Below are positions 7,473 to 8,922 of a stretch of DNA of 8,922 nt, piece after piece. The DNA comes from an uncultured bacterium (GTDB lineage Bacteria; Actinomycetota; Coriobacteriia; Coriobacteriales; Coriobacteriaceae). How positions within the stretch are numbered: the first letter of the stretch is position 1; every line of letters starts with the position of its first letter. Made by a program: the position numbers and the translations under genes. The notes under the pieces were generated by a model. The model ran no database searches. It was not told the origin of the DNA and saw only the letters and a list, made by a program, of their open reading frames with translations. The stretch covers positions 1-8,922 of the forward strand of contig CAJMMX010000073.1 in the NCBI GenBank assembly GCA_905214615.1, read 5' to 3'.

Positions 7473-8891
7473 ATGGCCTACGACGCCAAGAAAATCTATT
7501 ACCGCTTCGATGACCACTTGAGCCGCCTGGTTCTGGATTACGAGGCGAGCCGTCAGATTTCGCCCGAAAGCGAAAACCTCTACCACGGCCTGCCGACCGA
7601 CCCTTATGACGAGGACCTGTTTGTCGAGCACAATGTCAAGCGCGGCCTGCGCAATGCAGACGGTTCGGGCGTGGTCGCGGGCCTCACTCGCATCTCGGAT
7701 GTGCATGGCTACAACAAGGTCGACGGTAAGGTCGTGCCCGATCAGGGCAAACTCACGCTTCGTGGCTACAGCATCGAGGATCTGGTCAACAACGCCCAGG
7801 CCGAGAATCGCTACGGCTACGAGGAAGTCGCCTATCTGCTTATCACGGGTTCGCTGCCCAACAAGGAAGAGCTCGACGGCTTTTGCGAGCGCCTGGGCGC
7901 CTTTAGACATCTGAGCGACGAGTACGTTAAAGAGTTCCCTATGACCACGGTATCGTCGAGCATCATGAACGTGCTCCAGCGCGCCGTACTGCTGCTCTAC
8001 GCCTTCGATGCCGAACCAGACGTGATCACGCCCGAGCACGAAATCGACGTCGCCATTTCCATGCTCGCACGTCTCCCGCGCATCGCCGCCTTCGCACACA
8101 TGGCCTCGGTCGCCAAGCTTCGCGGCTCCGAGGTTCACGTGCCGCACCCTACGCCCGGTCTCTCCACCGCCGAGACCATCCTACAGGTCCTGCGCGGCGG
8201 CATGGCGTTCACCCGCGATGAGGCGATGCTGCTCGACGTTATGCTCATGCTGCATGCCGAGCACGGCGGCGGCAACAACTCCACCTTCGCTTGCCGCGTG
8301 CTGTCGTCTTCGGCCACCGACCCGTATTCCGCCTACGCCGCGGCTATCGGCTCGCTCAAGGGCCCGCGCCACGGTGGTGCCAATGCCAAGGTCGTGTCTA
8401 TGCACGAGGACATCCGCGCGCATGTCTCCAACTGGGAGGACGAGGACGAAGTCGCGGCCTACCTGGGCAAGATCCTCGACAAGCAGGCCTTCGACGGCAC
8501 GGGCCTCATCTACGGCATGGGCCACGCCGTCTATACGCTCAGCGACCCGCGCGCCGAGGTCTGCCGTCGTTACGCGCGCTCGCTGGCAGCCAAGAAGGAC
8601 TTGGGCGAAGAGTTCGCGCTCATCGAGCGCATCGAGCGCCTGGCACCCCAGGTCATGCGCGACCACGGCATGACCAAGCCCATCTGCGCGAACATCGACC
8701 TGTACACGGGCTTTATCTACAAGATGCTCGGCGTGCCCGAGACGCTTTTTACGCCGCTATTCGCCGTCGCCCGCATGGCCGGCTGGTCGGCGCACCGCAT
8801 GGAAGAGCTCTTCTGCGCGCACCGTATTATTCGCCCGGCCTATCGTCCGGTGATCGAGCCGCTGGAGTACAAGCCGCTCGCCGACCGCTAG
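7473..8891 (+). CDS. gltA: Citrate synthase (citrate/2-methylcitrate synthase family)
   Basis: A 472-aa enzyme predicted to condense oxaloacetate with acetyl-CoA to citrate, the first step of the oxidative TCA branch that supplies 2-oxoglutarate and glutamate in anaerobes. Seen: VKRGLRNADGSGVVAGLTRI (55-74), LRGYSIEDLV (96-105), LHAEHGGGNNST (260-271; His264), KGPRHGGAN (296-304; His300), GMGHAVYTLSDPR (348-360; catalytic His351 and oxaloacetate-binding Arg360), NIDLYTG (407-413; catalytic Asp409), and substrate-binding arginines in VARMAGW (Arg434) and HRIIRPAYR (450-458). All catalytic residues are present. The N-terminus is longer than in the roughly 370-430-aa bacterial enzymes and resembles the longer clostridial-type citrate synthases. 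The start has the ribosome binding site GGAGAGGAG 5 nt upstream. Acetyl-CoA versus propionyl-CoA specificity cannot be read from the sequence, so the gene symbol is tentative. Confidence 0.95.
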   Translation: MAYDAKKIYYRFDDHLSRLVLDYEASRQISPESENLYHGLPTDPYDEDLFVEHNVKRGLRNADGSGVVAGLTRISDVHGYNKVDGKVVPDQGKLTLRGYSIEDLVNNAQAENRYGYEEVAYLLITGSLPNKEELDGFCERLGAFRHLSDEYVKEFPMTTVSSSIMNVLQRAVLLLYAFDAEPDVITPEHEIDVAISMLARLPRIAAFAHMASVAKLRGSEVHVPHPTPGLSTAETILQVLRGGMAFTRDEAMLLDVMLMLHAEHGGGNNSTFACRVLSSSATDPYSAYAAAIGSLKGPRHGGANAKVVSMHEDIRAHVSNWEDEDEVAAYLGKILDKQAFDGTGLIYGMGHAVYTLSDPRAEVCRRYARSLAAKKDLGEEFALIERIERLAPQVMRDHGMTKPICANIDLYTGFIYKMLGVPETLFTPLFAVARMAGWSAHRMEELFCAHRIIRPAYRPVIEPLEYKPLADR

Positions 8892-8922
8892 GACGCGAAC
8901 CGTTATAGAACTCGAGCGTGGC

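Noticed and set aside
7089..8147. A 352-codon minus-strand frame across the ACT and citrate synthase genes.
   Set aside because: Both plus-strand genes have intact family motifs and ribosome binding sites; the minus frame matches nothing recognisable.

Overview
The window reads as ordinary chromosomal DNA from a high-GC anaerobic actinobacterium. The best guess is class Coriobacteriia (Collinsella or a relative). The grounds are the GC-rich coding sequence, the actinobacterial style of SecA and RF2, the split-type transketolase N-terminus, the adjacent secA-prfB pair and a bL31 with a long Ala/Lys/Glu tail. This is inferred from recognised protein families; no database was searched.

Layout. 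On the minus strand, reading right to left, lie rpmE (bL31, 6638-6213), secA (5874-3067), prfB (release factor 2, 3067-1919), a YitT-family membrane protein (1753-863) and the start of a transketolase N-terminal subunit (655 to beyond base 1). On the plus strand, divergent from rpmE across a 469-bp intergenic region, lie a 95-aa ACT-domain protein (7108-7395) and a citrate synthase (7473-8891). secA and prfB overlap by one base (TAATG) and are clearly one transcription unit for protein export and translation termination. The ACT gene and citrate synthase are 77 bp apart with no terminator between them, so they are probably co-transcribed.

Non-coding content. The gap between rpmE and secA holds a strong rho-independent terminator for rpmE, a large imperfect inverted repeat with an inner hairpin (6071-6137), a smaller related unit (6004-6026) resembling REP/REPIN elements, and a promoter-like box for secA. 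The rpmE leader has two consecutive hairpins that share a loop-side motif and look like a ribosomal-protein autoregulatory leader. The region upstream of the ACT gene has a perfect 12-bp-arm palindrome (6832-6864) and a TACAAT box embedded in an operator-like palindrome. An intrinsic terminator lies directly against the ribosome binding site of the YitT-family gene.

No defence island, CRISPR array, tRNA, rRNA, transposase or prophage gene is visible. The observations most worth a second look are regulatory and structural: the REPIN-like element, the L31 leader, the L31 tail, the SPT in place of SPF in RF2, and the attenuator-like position of the terminator before the YitT-family gene.
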